Under the pieces are notes generated by a model that was given only the letters and a program-made list of their open reading frames with translations, was not told the origin of the DNA and searched no databases. From contig CADCBH010000004.1 in NCBI GenBank assembly GCA_902799655.1, positions 62,001-126,000 on the forward strand: 64,000 nucleotides of DNA, given 5' to 3'. Positions within the stretch are counted from its first letter, which is position 1, and each line of letters opens with the position of its first letter. Positions 16,483-24,930 of the stretch are shown piece after piece. The position numbers were made by a program, and so were the translations under genes. The DNA is from an uncultured Bacteroidales bacterium. Lineage in GTDB: Bacteria; Bacteroidota; Bacteroidia; Bacteroidales; Bacteroidaceae.

Positions 16483-17089
16483 TGGTGACGATACCTTCGA
16501 TGTAGGTCTTCAGGATATGGATGCCGGTCTTGTTGTCACCGCCCCAAGGGATAATCAGGTCGGCAAACTTCTTCGTAGGCTCTATAAACTGTTCGTGCAT
16601 GGGCTTTAGCACCTTCTCGTAGCGGTCGAGCACCATGTCAACGGTACGTCCGCGCTCCACCACATCACGACGGATATTACGGATGAGACGGACGTCGCTG
16701 TCGGTATCGACAAAGATCTTCAAGTCCATCATATCACGCAGCTTCTTATAGTGCAGCGTCATAATACCCTCAAGGATGATGACGGGTTTAGGCTCAACAT
16801 GGACGGTCTCGGGCAGACGGTTAGAGATGATGTACGAATAAGTCGGCTGTTCGATAGCCTGACCGTTCTTCAGCATCTTGATATGCTCGGTGAGCAACTT
16901 CCAATCGAACGCATCGGGATGGTCGAAGTTAATCGCCTTACGCTCCTCGTCGGTCAATCCCGTCGTATCGTTATAATACGAGTCCAAAGGTACTACTGCT
17001 GCACAGTGATGTGGCAGCACGCTGGAAATTCTCTTGACGACGGTGGTCTTTCCTGAGCCTGTTCCGCCTGCAATTCCAATAATATACAT
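16475..17089 (-). CDS. udk: Uridine kinase
   Basis: The protein has 204 residues, the usual length of Udk. The P-loop is GIAGGTGSGKTTVVKRI (residues 4-20), followed by VPLDSYYND with the catalytic Asp region, NFDHPDAFDW, and YDY-like TYSYIISNRL. It phosphorylates uridine and cytidine to UMP and CMP using GTP or ATP, the entry step of pyrimidine-nucleoside salvage. The start lies directly after the stop of the upstream secreted EEP-family gene (17090), and the stop overlaps the histidine-phosphatase start. This coupling to a secreted nuclease-like enzyme suggests salvage of imported nucleosides. Confidence 0.92.
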   Translation of the reverse strand: MYIIGIAGGTGSGKTTVVKRISSVLPHHCAAVVPLDSYYNDTTGLTDEERKAINFDHPDAFDWKLLTEHIKMLKNGQAIEQPTYSYIISNRLPETVHVEPKPVIILEGIMTLHYKKLRDMMDLKIFVDTDSDVRLIRNIRRDVVERGRTVDMVLDRYEKVLKPMHEQFIEPTKKFADLIIPWGGDNKTGIHILKTYIEGIVTNV

Positions 17090-18139
17090 TTATTTTTGTT
17101 CTTTTACGACATATACCAGTGTAGGCAGGTGGTCACTATAGCCATTAAGCCATACGCCACCGGCATGGGTACGCAGTGTGCCGCCCTTATATCGACCTTC
17201 TTGCTGGAACAGATAGTCACGGCGGAAGATCTGAGCTTTCCAGTACTTCAGCGTCGAATAGTCCTTCTTGCCTTTCTGGTTGAGCAACGAGTGAGAAACG
17301 ATAATCTGGTCGAAGAGGTTCCACTTGCCATCATACATCAGTGTACCAGTACCACTGGCATGGATATTCCAGAACGGGTTGAACAGACCGCCAGGCTTCA
17401 CATCCTCCAGTTCGCGCTGGGCACCCAATGCTTTCGACATAGAGGGATCAGCAGGGTCGTCGTTCATATCACCCATGATAAACAGCTTCACATTGGGATC
17501 ATCCTTCAGCAGAGAGTCCTTCACGGCACGAATCTGCTTGCCACCCAACTCACGATAGTAGCTCACAGCACCACGAGAAGGCAGGTGATTGACGATAATG
17601 GTCACATGCTCACCAGCCAATGTACCACTGCATACCAGGAAACCACGGGTTGCACGACGGGCATCCTCAGGCTTATCATAAATATAAGGTACGAGCTTCG
17701 TGTTGTTCAAGGTGAACAGGGCAGGATTCCACAGCAGACCGCAGTCAACACCACGATGGTCAGGACCTTCTATCAATACATACTGGAAATTGCGCTTCTT
17801 CAGAGGTTCTTCGTTACAGAGGTCTCTCAGACAGCCAGCATTCTCGACCTCGGAGACACCGATAACAGCAGCACCGACAGTAGGCAGTACGTCAGTACCC
17901 ATCTCAGCCAACACGCGCGACATATTCTTCAGCTTGTTGCGATACTTCATGCCCGACCACTTGTTTCTACCTTCAGGCAAATACTCATAGTCGTTATGAC
18001 CTTCATCATGAAGAGTATCAAAAAGGTTTTCAAGGTTATAGAAACCAATTCCATAGACAGAGAACTTCTTGTCTTGGGCTTGTGTGTTCATTGTTCCAAC
18101 AAGGAACAATACAGTCATTAAGGATAATAGTTTTTTCAT
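17090..18139 (-). CDS. Secreted endonuclease/exonuclease/phosphatase (EEP) family enzyme
   Basis: The protein has 349 residues with a signal peptide (MKKLLSLMTVLFLVGTMNTQAQ). EEP-fold motifs appear in order: GFYNLENLFDT, the metal-binding Glu in GVSEVEN, DHRGVDCGLLW, NHLPSRG, GDMNDDP and the terminal YSDHLPT with the catalytic Asp-His. The family hydrolyses phosphodiesters in nucleic acids or phosphate esters in small molecules. Secretion to the periplasm or surface, with uridine kinase directly downstream and a TonB-receptor cluster divergently upstream, favours degradation of external nucleic acid or nucleotides. The precise substrate is open. Confidence 0.85.
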   Translation of the reverse strand: MKKLLSLMTVLFLVGTMNTQAQDKKFSVYGIGFYNLENLFDTLHDEGHNDYEYLPEGRNKWSGMKYRNKLKNMSRVLAEMGTDVLPTVGAAVIGVSEVENAGCLRDLCNEEPLKKRNFQYVLIEGPDHRGVDCGLLWNPALFTLNNTKLVPYIYDKPEDARRATRGFLVCSGTLAGEHVTIIVNHLPSRGAVSYYRELGGKQIRAVKDSLLKDDPNVKLFIMGDMNDDPADPSMSKALGAQRELEDVKPGGLFNPFWNIHASGTGTLMYDGKWNLFDQIIVSHSLLNQKGKKDYSTLKYWKAQIFRRDYLFQQEGRYKGGTLRTHAGGVWLNGYSDHLPTLVYVVKEQK

Positions 18140-18252
18140 ATTCGCTTAGATTTTTGGATTTCTTGTGGGCGAAGTTACGCATTATTTTTGAAAATCTATC
18201 ATTTTTTCAAAAAAAAATTGCGAAAAGATACGTTTTTTTGCATTTAATTCAT

Positions 18253-18260
18253 TAACTTTG
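18253..18260 (+). promoter_or_regulatory. -7 box upstream of the TonB-dependent receptor
   Basis: TAACTTTG at 18253-18260 matches the -7 consensus TAnnTTTG, with the start codon 56 bases downstream. No TTTG lies at the normal 19-21 base distance (the closest, at 18237, is only 12 bases away), so this is a partial match. The 176-base gap 18140-18315 is otherwise A/T-rich with poly-T and poly-A tracts. Confidence 0.45.
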
Positions 18261-18315
18261 CAGCAGAATCTTTGAGCCGAAATAATAAAAAACACATTTT
18301 AAAACTAACAATCTT

Positions 18316-20922
18316 ATGCAGAAAAAGCTAAAATTAACCGTGTTGGCTTTATGTATTGCATCAACGGCCATTGCTCAGACGACCACGACAAATGATGTCA
18401 CTGAGAAGGAAGAGCAGGCTGTCTTGAACGAGCAAGCCTTCACCTTCACGGAAGCACAATTGGGCGAAGATGACGACATGGCTCAGAGCGTGTCTATCAT
18501 CTCATCGAACCAGAACATCTTTGCCAGTTCGGCAGGATTTCAGTTCAGTGCCGGCCGCTTCCGCTATCGTGCTTTTAATCAAAAGTACAATGAGATCTAC
18601 ATCAACGGTGCGCCGATGAATGATCTGGAGTCGGGCCAGTTCCGCTACGGACTGATTGGTGGTCTGAACCGTCAGACCAACAGCGGTCGTGAAGCCTCAC
18701 TGCCCTTCGAGTTCAACAACTATGCAATGCCTTCGATGGCTGGCTCGAACAACTACGATTTCCGTCCCAGCCGTATGGCCACAGGGCAGTATGTCTCTAT
18801 GGCAGGTGCCAACCGCAGCTATACCCTTCGCGGTATCTATACCTACAACACAGGTTTGAGACCCGACGGATGGGCATTCTCCGGAGGTCTGACCTATCGG
18901 TGGGCTCAGCGCGGCTACTCAAAGGGAACGTTCTACAACTCGCTGTCTTACTTCCTGGGGGCTGAGAAGAAGCTGAATGACGATCATTCTATCGCCTTCA
19001 TCACTTGGGGAAGTCCCACGGAGCGTGCCTCTCAGGGTGCCAGCACCGACGAGATGTATTGGTTGGCTAACGACAAGTACTACAACCCCTATTGGGGCTA
19101 TCAGGAAGGTAAGGTTCGTAACTCACGTATCGTGAAGGACTTCTCGCCCACAGTGCTTATCAACTGGGACTGGAGAATCAACGAGCGCATGAAGTTACAG
19201 AGTGCCTTGACTGGTCGTTACAGCATGTACAAGGGCACCAGCCTGCAGTACAACGGTGGTGAGAACCCCACTCCAGACTACTGGAAGCGCATGCCGTCGA
19301 GCTACTACGACGTTTTCTACGATGAGGCTGGTAATACTGAGGATGGTTACCTCAACTATTATCGTGCACGTACCTATTTGATGGGTAGTGAGGAAGCTCG
19401 CCAGATTGACTGGGATCAGCTGTACTACACCAACCGTCAGGGTAATCTCACTGGTCGCGATGCAGCATATTACATCTCAGCCAAGCACATCAACACTTTC
19501 AACCTCACACTGGCTTCTACCCTGAAGACTGAGCTGAGCAAGACCACTATGCTGAACATCGGTTTCTCGCTGAGCTACAACAACACCGCCCACTACAAGA
19601 CCATTGACGACCTGCTGGGTGCCAACACCTATCACGACATCAATACGTATGCCCTGGGCAACTACGCTCCCGATGACAACCGTGTACAGTATGATGTTGA
19701 CAACCCCAACAGAGTTGTGGGTGAAGGCGACAAGTTCGGTTACGACTACAACATCCTCGTCAACAAGGCTCAGGCATGGGCTTCTCTGAAATACTCCAAG
19801 GGCAGACTCGCCTCCTTTATTGCTGGTCGTGTAGCTGGTGTCAGCATGCAGCGCGACGGTAAGATGCGCAACGGTATCGCTGAGAGCCTGGGCTTCAGCT
19901 CGAAGGGCAAGAGCGGTACGGGTCGTTTCCTCGACGGTGGTGTCAAGGGCGGTCTGACCTACAACTTTGGTTCTGGTCATGTTGTCAGCCTCGGTGCCGG
20001 CTACGAGCTGAAGGCTCCTAACGCCAATGCCGTATTCGTTTCTCCTGAGATGACCAACGAGTTCTGCGCCAACATGAAGAATGAGAAGATCTTCAGCGCT
20101 GAGCTAGGCTATCAGTTCTCTACCTCTTGGATGAAGGCCAATATCAATGGTTACTACAGCGCTCTTAGCGACGTTACCGAATGGCAGAACTTCTTCGACG
20201 ATGACATCAACTCATTCTCTTACGTGTCAATGACTGGTGGCAAGAAGGCCTACTACGGTGTAGAATGGGGTATGAAATTCTCGCTCACCTCTGAGTTCAG
20301 CGTCAAGCTGCTCGGTTCTGTCAGTGAAGCTAAGAACACCAACAATTCAACGGTTCGCTATATGAGCTCTACCAAGGGTGATTATTTCGAGGAAACTGTA
20401 TTAAATAAGAACATGCGCGAGGCTGGTACGCCATTGTCAGTCTATGGCATCACGCTGAGCTACAACTCTCGTGGATGGTTCATCGACCTCAACGGTAACT
20501 ACTACGACCGCATCTATCTGAGCTACTCGCCTACTTTCCGCTATGAGAGCACACTGCGCAACCGCGACAAGGCCGCTCAGGCTCGCGGCATCCCTGCAGA
20601 GCGCACGATGGATGATGACGGCAACGTGCTTCAGAGTGCACTCGACCAGGCCAAGGGTAAGGGTGGTTTCATGCTTGACCTGAGCATCGGTCGCAGCATC
20701 CGCATGAAGAAAGGACAGCTGTCGATCAACCTGTCACTGAGCAACCTGCTCAACAACACCAGCATCGTGACTGGTGGCTACGAGCAGAGCCGCAGTAACT
20801 ACTCTATCAATTCTTCGACTGATGAGATTAGCACCAGCCGCCTCTATCGCTTCGACAAGAACCCGAAGAAGTACTATGCTTGGGGTATCAACGGTATGCT
20901 GAACATTGGATACAGATTCTAA
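18316..20922 (+). CDS. TonB-dependent receptor-like outer-membrane protein
   Basis: The protein has 868 residues, a signal peptide (MQKKLKLTVLALCIASTAIAQ) and a plug-like domain (about 45-200) with RFRYRAFNQKYNEIYINGAPMND. A beta-barrel rich in Gly/Tyr/Asn/Arg follows and ends with an aromatic residue (GMLNIGYRF), the usual C-terminal outer-membrane signal. It lacks the CarboxypepD-regulatory N-terminal domain of SusC proteins and no SusD gene follows. Two lipoprotein genes downstream (gap 14 bases to the first) form an operon with it. TonB receptors import bulky substrates; the neighbours (OB-fold-like lipoproteins and secreted nucleases) suggest nucleic-acid fragments or nucleotides. Confidence 0.82.
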   Translation: MQKKLKLTVLALCIASTAIAQTTTTNDVTEKEEQAVLNEQAFTFTEAQLGEDDDMAQSVSIISSNQNIFASSAGFQFSAGRFRYRAFNQKYNEIYINGAPMNDLESGQFRYGLIGGLNRQTNSGREASLPFEFNNYAMPSMAGSNNYDFRPSRMATGQYVSMAGANRSYTLRGIYTYNTGLRPDGWAFSGGLTYRWAQRGYSKGTFYNSLSYFLGAEKKLNDDHSIAFITWGSPTERASQGASTDEMYWLANDKYYNPYWGYQEGKVRNSRIVKDFSPTVLINWDWRINERMKLQSALTGRYSMYKGTSLQYNGGENPTPDYWKRMPSSYYDVFYDEAGNTEDGYLNYYRARTYLMGSEEARQIDWDQLYYTNRQGNLTGRDAAYYISAKHINTFNLTLASTLKTELSKTTMLNIGFSLSYNNTAHYKTIDDLLGANTYHDINTYALGNYAPDDNRVQYDVDNPNRVVGEGDKFGYDYNILVNKAQAWASLKYSKGRLASFIAGRVAGVSMQRDGKMRNGIAESLGFSSKGKSGTGRFLDGGVKGGLTYNFGSGHVVSLGAGYELKAPNANAVFVSPEMTNEFCANMKNEKIFSAELGYQFSTSWMKANINGYYSALSDVTEWQNFFDDDINSFSYVSMTGGKKAYYGVEWGMKFSLTSEFSVKLLGSVSEAKNTNNSTVRYMSSTKGDYFEETVLNKNMREAGTPLSVYGITLSYNSRGWFIDLNGNYYDRIYLSYSPTFRYESTLRNRDKAAQARGIPAERTMDDDGNVLQSALDQAKGKGGFMLDLSIGRSIRMKKGQLSINLSLSNLLNNTSIVTGGYEQSRSNYSINSSTDEISTSRLYRFDKNPKKYYAWGINGMLNIGYRF

Positions 20923-20936
20923 AATACGGAAGCATT

Positions 20937-22700
20937 ATGAAGACAAGAAATATTTTCCTTTTAGCGCTCACCGCACTGTTCGCCGTATCGTGCCACTCAT
21001 GGGACGCTCCCGCTGACGGTGCTGGTATGGATCATTTTGGCAATAAGTTCATCCAGGCAACGAATGTCAAGACCATTGCCGAGATAAAATCGCTTTGCCA
21101 AAAAGAGATAGATGGTAATAGCCTGAGAGAGATTACGCAGCCTATGCAGATTCAGGGTGTTATCATTGGTGATGATGAGGGAAGCAACCTCTATAAACAA
21201 CTCTATATTAAAGACGGTACGGGTGCGCTCTGCCTCAGCATCGACAAATCGGGTCTTTATACCACAGCAGGTGTTGGCCAGTGCATCATGGTTGAGCTTC
21301 AGGGCCTCTACGTCGGAGGTTATGGCAAACAGGGCCAGATTGGCGTGTCATATACCAATCCCACCAAGGAAGGTGCCACCCCTCAGATTGGTCGCATGAG
21401 TCGTTTTGTATGGGAAGACCACTACAAGCTGATACCTACTATCGACGGACTGGACGTAGTACCAATCCCTGTGAAGAGCTTGGATAACCTTGATATAGCA
21501 AAGGACTGCGGCAAACTCGTCAAGCTTTGCGGCGTCAAGATGAAGGATGCTGACGGTACCGCCACGTTCGCCCCCAGCGATGGCAGTGCCAAGCTGATTG
21601 GCGGTTGCGTCAACCGCGAGATCGACGGAAGTTCAAGCACTGTGGTTCGTACTAGCACCTACGCTAAATTTGCTAGCAAGATCATGCCTACTGAGAAGAT
21701 CAACATCACTGGTATCGCTGCTCGCTACAACGACACCTGGCAGATTATGATTCGCACTCTGAATGACATTGAACCCTATAAAGGCGACGAGAAGACTATC
21801 GATGACTACGAAGAGGCTGCTCCTGCTGGTTCTGGTACCGTTGCAGACCCCTACAACGTAGCTGCTGCCTTGGAAAAGGCCAACCTACTGCCCAAGATTG
21901 AGAATAACAACGAGGCTAACGCATCTAACTCAATGGTTGATGTTGTCGTTAAGGGTTATGTGAAGACCATCTCGATTGATATCAGCTATGGCAACGCCAC
22001 CTATTATATATGTGACAATGCTAAAGGCTTAGGCAAGGCTTTGGAGGTCTATCGAGGTCTAAGCGTGGGTAGTGCCAAGTTCAAGAAAAATGATGAAGTA
22101 AAGGTTGGCGACCTCGTTGTTGTACAGGGCACTATCGTTAACTTCAAGGGCACCCTCGAGTTCACTACTGGCAGCAAGATTCTCTCACTGAATGGTGAAG
22201 GCGAATCTGGTGGTGGTGATACACCTGCACCAAGTGCGACTTATCTTGATGTCACATTTGCAAGTGGTCAGGGTGATTTCACTATTGACGATAAAGAGAA
22301 AGGAAGTTTGACCTATGTTTGGACGCATGATTCAACTAATAAGTATATGAAAGCATCTGCATTTGCCAATAAAGCTGCTAATGCATCTGAGAGTTGGCTT
22401 ATTTCACCTGCTTTCAGCTTGAAAAACGCTACTTCCCCAGTAATGACATTCAACAATGCATGTAACCAGGTAAAGACAGGTACTATCACTGACCATATCA
22501 AAGTGATGGTTTATGATGGAGCAAACTGGACAGAAGCAACAATTGCCAATATGCCTAATGGTACAAGTTGGACTTTTGTCGATTCGACTGTTGACCTCAA
22601 GTCTGTGGCAGGCAAGGAAGGCGTGAAGATTGCTTTCAAGTATGTAAGTACTACAGAGATTGCTCCCACTTGGGAAATCAAGACTGTCTCTATAAAATAA
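20937..22700 (+). CDS. DUF5689/OB-fold-type surface lipoprotein
   Basis: The protein has 587 residues. ATG 20937 gives a lipoprotein signal (MKTRNIFLLALTALFAVSC, Cys19). Domain 1 (about 40-285) looks like DUF5689: ITQPMQIQGVIIGDDEGSN, LYIKDGTGALCLSID, then GVGQCIMVELQGLYVG, an OB-fold-like pattern. Domain 2 (about 300-425) resembles DUF6359 (PYNVAAALEKAN, VVVKGYVKTIS, YYICDNAKG). Domain 3 (about 435-587) is a choice-of-anchor/jelly-roll type domain with ASESWLISPAFSLKNATSP. OB-folds often bind nucleic acid, and such domains accompany secreted nucleases, so a substrate-capture role for the upstream receptor is inferred. It is co-oriented with both neighbours. Confidence 0.75.
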   Translation: MKTRNIFLLALTALFAVSCHSWDAPADGAGMDHFGNKFIQATNVKTIAEIKSLCQKEIDGNSLREITQPMQIQGVIIGDDEGSNLYKQLYIKDGTGALCLSIDKSGLYTTAGVGQCIMVELQGLYVGGYGKQGQIGVSYTNPTKEGATPQIGRMSRFVWEDHYKLIPTIDGLDVVPIPVKSLDNLDIAKDCGKLVKLCGVKMKDADGTATFAPSDGSAKLIGGCVNREIDGSSSTVVRTSTYAKFASKIMPTEKINITGIAARYNDTWQIMIRTLNDIEPYKGDEKTIDDYEEAAPAGSGTVADPYNVAAALEKANLLPKIENNNEANASNSMVDVVVKGYVKTISIDISYGNATYYICDNAKGLGKALEVYRGLSVGSAKFKKNDEVKVGDLVVVQGTIVNFKGTLEFTTGSKILSLNGEGESGGGDTPAPSATYLDVTFASGQGDFTIDDKEKGSLTYVWTHDSTNKYMKASAFANKAANASESWLISPAFSLKNATSPVMTFNNACNQVKTGTITDHIKVMVYDGANWTEATIANMPNGTSWTFVDSTVDLKSVAGKEGVKIAFKYVSTTEIAPTWEIKTVSIK

Positions 22701-22745
22701 TGCGATACTAATACTATTCGAATAACAAAAAAAACAAAATAGAAT

Positions 22746-24206
22746 ATGAAAAAGTTATATTATCTGATTGCGATGGCCCTCATGGGTCTCACATTCACAA
22801 GCTGTGAGGATGTGCCTGCGCCTTTCGGACAGCCACAAAACCCCAACCAAGGCTCAGAAGAGACTATAGATCCCAAAGGAAGTGGTACTACCGAAGCCGA
22901 TCCCTTCAATGTTGCTGCTGCAATTAACAAATGTAAAGAGGTTGGAGAAGGTGGTTCCTCTGAAAAGTACTATATTAAAGGTATTGTAGTAGAGGAAGGT
23001 GTCATTCCTGAAGGAGATACTTATGGAAATATCACATTTAAAATTGCTGATACAAAAGATAGCAAAAAAGTCTTTATCGCATATCAGGTGTTTGGATCCG
23101 ATGGAGGAAAACTACCAGTTGGATTCAAAGTTAATGTAGATGCGGAAGTCGTTCTTTATGGACCTGTTGTCAACTACAAGAATAATACACCAGAGACTCA
23201 GGGTAAAGGTGCAGCACACATCGTAACAATTAATGGAAAGAAGACTAGTGGTGATACACCTAGCGGTGGTGACACACCTTCTGGCGGAGACAGTGGCTCA
23301 AGTACTGGTAACATGGCAAAGTCAACAGACGGTTTGGTTGTATCATTCACAAATGCCAACGTTACTGGCTCAGACAAGGTGACAGTTGATTTCTCTACAT
23401 TAAACTTAACCAGTGGTAACGAGATTCCAGAGATTACCCTTACTAATGGAACCAAGATTACTTTTGCCGCAAATGAGAATTCCAATCCTCCAAAGTACTA
23501 TAATGATGGTGTCCGTATTTATGCCAAGAATAGCATGACTATTACTGGCAGTAAGAAAATTGCAAAGGTTGTTCTAAACTGTATCACCTATACATCAGGC
23601 AGTGGCGACGCTGCCAAGACGGTTAATGCCATAGGTAATGAGCAGATGTATGGTAATGCAGATGGCAATACCGTAGTAATTAAGAATGATTATACTCAGG
23701 CTAGTTCTGGTACCCAGCTTCGTTTCAAGACTATGGAAATCACCTTTGAAGGTGAAGGCTCTGGTGACACTGGCGGTGGAGATACTGGCGGTGGCGAAAG
23801 CAGCGTTGGCACTTATGCAAATCCTTACACTGTGACCAGTGGTATTGCTGCTGAAGGCGATGGAGCATCTACTAAAGTGGAAAAGGTATATATCAAAGGA
23901 TATATTGTTGGTTGGGTAAGTGGTCAAACATTAGCAGATGGAGCTCATTTCGATGGTACTGCAACTGTTAAATCCAATATCCTTATTGCAGCTTCAGCTA
24001 GTGAAACCACTCTGGCAAATTGTATGCCTGTTCAATTACCAAGCGGAGCTGTACGTACAGGTATTAATCTTCAAGATAATGCAAGTTTCTATGGCAAAGA
24101 AGTCTTGCTTTACGGAAATCTTGAAAAATACTTTGGCGCTGCTGGCGTTAAGACAGTAACATATGCTGAAATTGAAGGAAGTGCCTTTGGAACTAAACCA
24201 CAATAA
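22746..24206 (+). CDS. DUF6359-type surface lipoprotein
   Basis: The protein has 486 residues with a lipoprotein signal (MKKLYYLIAMALMGLTFTSC, Cys20). Two DUF6359/OB-like domains are visible, near 45-160 (PFNVAAAINKCK, YYIKGIVVEEG) and 350-480 (PYTVTSGIAAEGDG, VYIKGYIVGWV). They flank a middle beta-rich domain (about 190-335), joined by Gly-Asp-Thr-Ser linkers (GDTPSGGDTPSGGDSG and GDTGGGDTGGG). The design matches the preceding gene and suggests a surface-exposed binding protein. A strong terminator follows at 24236. No catalytic residues are recognisable. Confidence 0.72.
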   Translation: MKKLYYLIAMALMGLTFTSCEDVPAPFGQPQNPNQGSEETIDPKGSGTTEADPFNVAAAINKCKEVGEGGSSEKYYIKGIVVEEGVIPEGDTYGNITFKIADTKDSKKVFIAYQVFGSDGGKLPVGFKVNVDAEVVLYGPVVNYKNNTPETQGKGAAHIVTINGKKTSGDTPSGGDTPSGGDSGSSTGNMAKSTDGLVVSFTNANVTGSDKVTVDFSTLNLTSGNEIPEITLTNGTKITFAANENSNPPKYYNDGVRIYAKNSMTITGSKKIAKVVLNCITYTSGSGDAAKTVNAIGNEQMYGNADGNTVVIKNDYTQASSGTQLRFKTMEITFEGEGSGDTGGGDTGGGESSVGTYANPYTVTSGIAAEGDGASTKVEKVYIKGYIVGWVSGQTLADGAHFDGTATVKSNILIAASASETTLANCMPVQLPSGAVRTGINLQDNASFYGKEVLLYGNLEKYFGAAGVKTVTYAEIEGSAFGTKPQ

Positions 24207-24235
24207 AAACAGGGATACCCCTACATGCTAATTAT

Positions 24236-24270
24236 AAGGCTGCAAGACCGAAAGGCTTTGCAGCCTTTAT
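24236..24270 (+). terminator. Intrinsic terminator of the receptor/lipoprotein operon
   Basis: AAGGCTGCAAG at 24236-24246 pairs with CTTTGCAGCCTT (24256-24267), with one bulged base, and is followed by TATTTTG. It lies 30 bases after the stop codon of the DUF6359-type gene. Confidence 0.85.
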
Positions 24271-24287
24271 TTTGTAGCATCAATGCG

Positions 24288-24353
24288 GTTTTATTCCCAA
24301 GGTGGGAACGTTTTATTCCCAATCTGGGAATGTTTTGTTCCCAAGTTGGGAAT
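24288..24353. repeat. Three 22-bp palindromic tandem repeats
   Basis: Units at 24288-24309, 24310-24331 and 24332-24353 each read GTTTT(A/G)TTCCCAA, three to four variable bases, then GGGAA(C/T). Each is itself an inverted repeat (TTCCCAA...TTGGGAA). After an 11-base interval (24354-24364), three more 22-base segments with a looser shared pattern (ttATTg.cAAATAAg) run to about 24430. The 437-base gap 24207-24643 thus holds a terminator, this array, two promoters and a hairpin. Confidence 0.8.
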
Positions 24354-24474
24354 AATTCTCTAGTACTTGTTTGTCAACAAGATAGGGTTATTGACAAATA
24401 AGGGCACCTTATTGGTAAATAAGAACGGACTATTTGGAGAGAGGTAGCGTCAAATGAAAAATATTCAGGAAACA

Positions 24475-24525
24475 TTTGGTCAGTTCAATTTTTCTTCGTA
24501 CCTTTGAGACTGGTCTCGAAGGTAC
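24475..24525 (+). promoter_or_regulatory. Consensus promoter with its -7 box inside a hairpin
   Basis: TTTG at 24475-24478 and TACCTTTG at 24499-24506 are separated by 20 bases, a full consensus match. The -7 box is part of the left arm of a 13-bp inverted repeat: 24498-24510 pairs with 24513-24525 with one mismatch and a 2-base loop. It lies about 85 bases upstream of a second promoter for the L31 gene. Confidence 0.6.
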
Positions 24526-24559
24526 TTCCGTTCGAAAAAACAAAATAAATCCAATTTTA

Positions 24560-24591
24560 TTTGGTTTTTTGCTCACTTATTTGTACCTTTG
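24560..24591 (+). promoter_or_regulatory. Promoter of the ribosomal protein L31 gene
   Basis: TTTG at 24560-24563 and TACCTTTG at 24584-24591 are separated by 20 bases, again a full consensus match. The start codon is at 24644, giving a leader of about 45 bases. Confidence 0.8.
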
Positions 24592-24643
24592 CACCCGCAT
24601 TTATGCACTTTAAGTAAATAACAGATATAAATTAACAAGTAAA

Positions 24644-24901
24644 ATGAAAAAAGGTATTCATCCAGAAAACTATCGCCCCGTCGTGTTCAAGGACATGTCC
24701 AACGGCGATATGTTCCTCTCGCGCTCTACCGCAAAGACAAATGACACCGTAGAGTTCGAAGGCGAAACTTACCCTGTGGTAAAGATTGAAATTTCGAGCA
24801 CTTCTCACCCCTTCTACACTGGTAAGAGCAAGCTCGTTGACACCGCTGGTCGTGTTGATAGTTGCATATGCCTTTGTGCGCGCCTTTACTTATCCTTTTA
24901 A
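24644..24901 (+). CDS. rpmE2: Ribosomal protein bL31 type B with an abnormal C-terminal tail
   Basis: The frame has 85 residues. Residues 1-72 match type B L31 closely ([41 protein letters not shown]). Family members then normally end with a basic tail of the kind KFMSRYGD-K-K. Here residue 73 onward reads [13 protein letters not shown], hydrophobic and Cys-rich, encoded by sequence that looks intergenic. No terminator separates it from the nuclease gene 29 bases downstream. This suggests a deletion, insertion or recombination scar at about 24860, or an assembly join. It may be non-functional; a second L31 copy elsewhere could compensate. Confidence 0.8.
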   Translation: MKKGIHPENYRPVVFKDMSNGDMFLSRSTAKTNDTVEFEGETYPVVKIEISSTSHPFYTGKSKLVDTAGRVDSCICLCARLYLSF

Positions 24902-24930
24902 AAACCTATAAAACACTAAATCCAATAACT

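Noticed and set aside
17096-18121. 341-codon plus-strand open frame
   Set aside because: It is exactly antisense to the EEP-family gene, has no domain or signal pattern, and reflects codon use of the real gene on the other strand.
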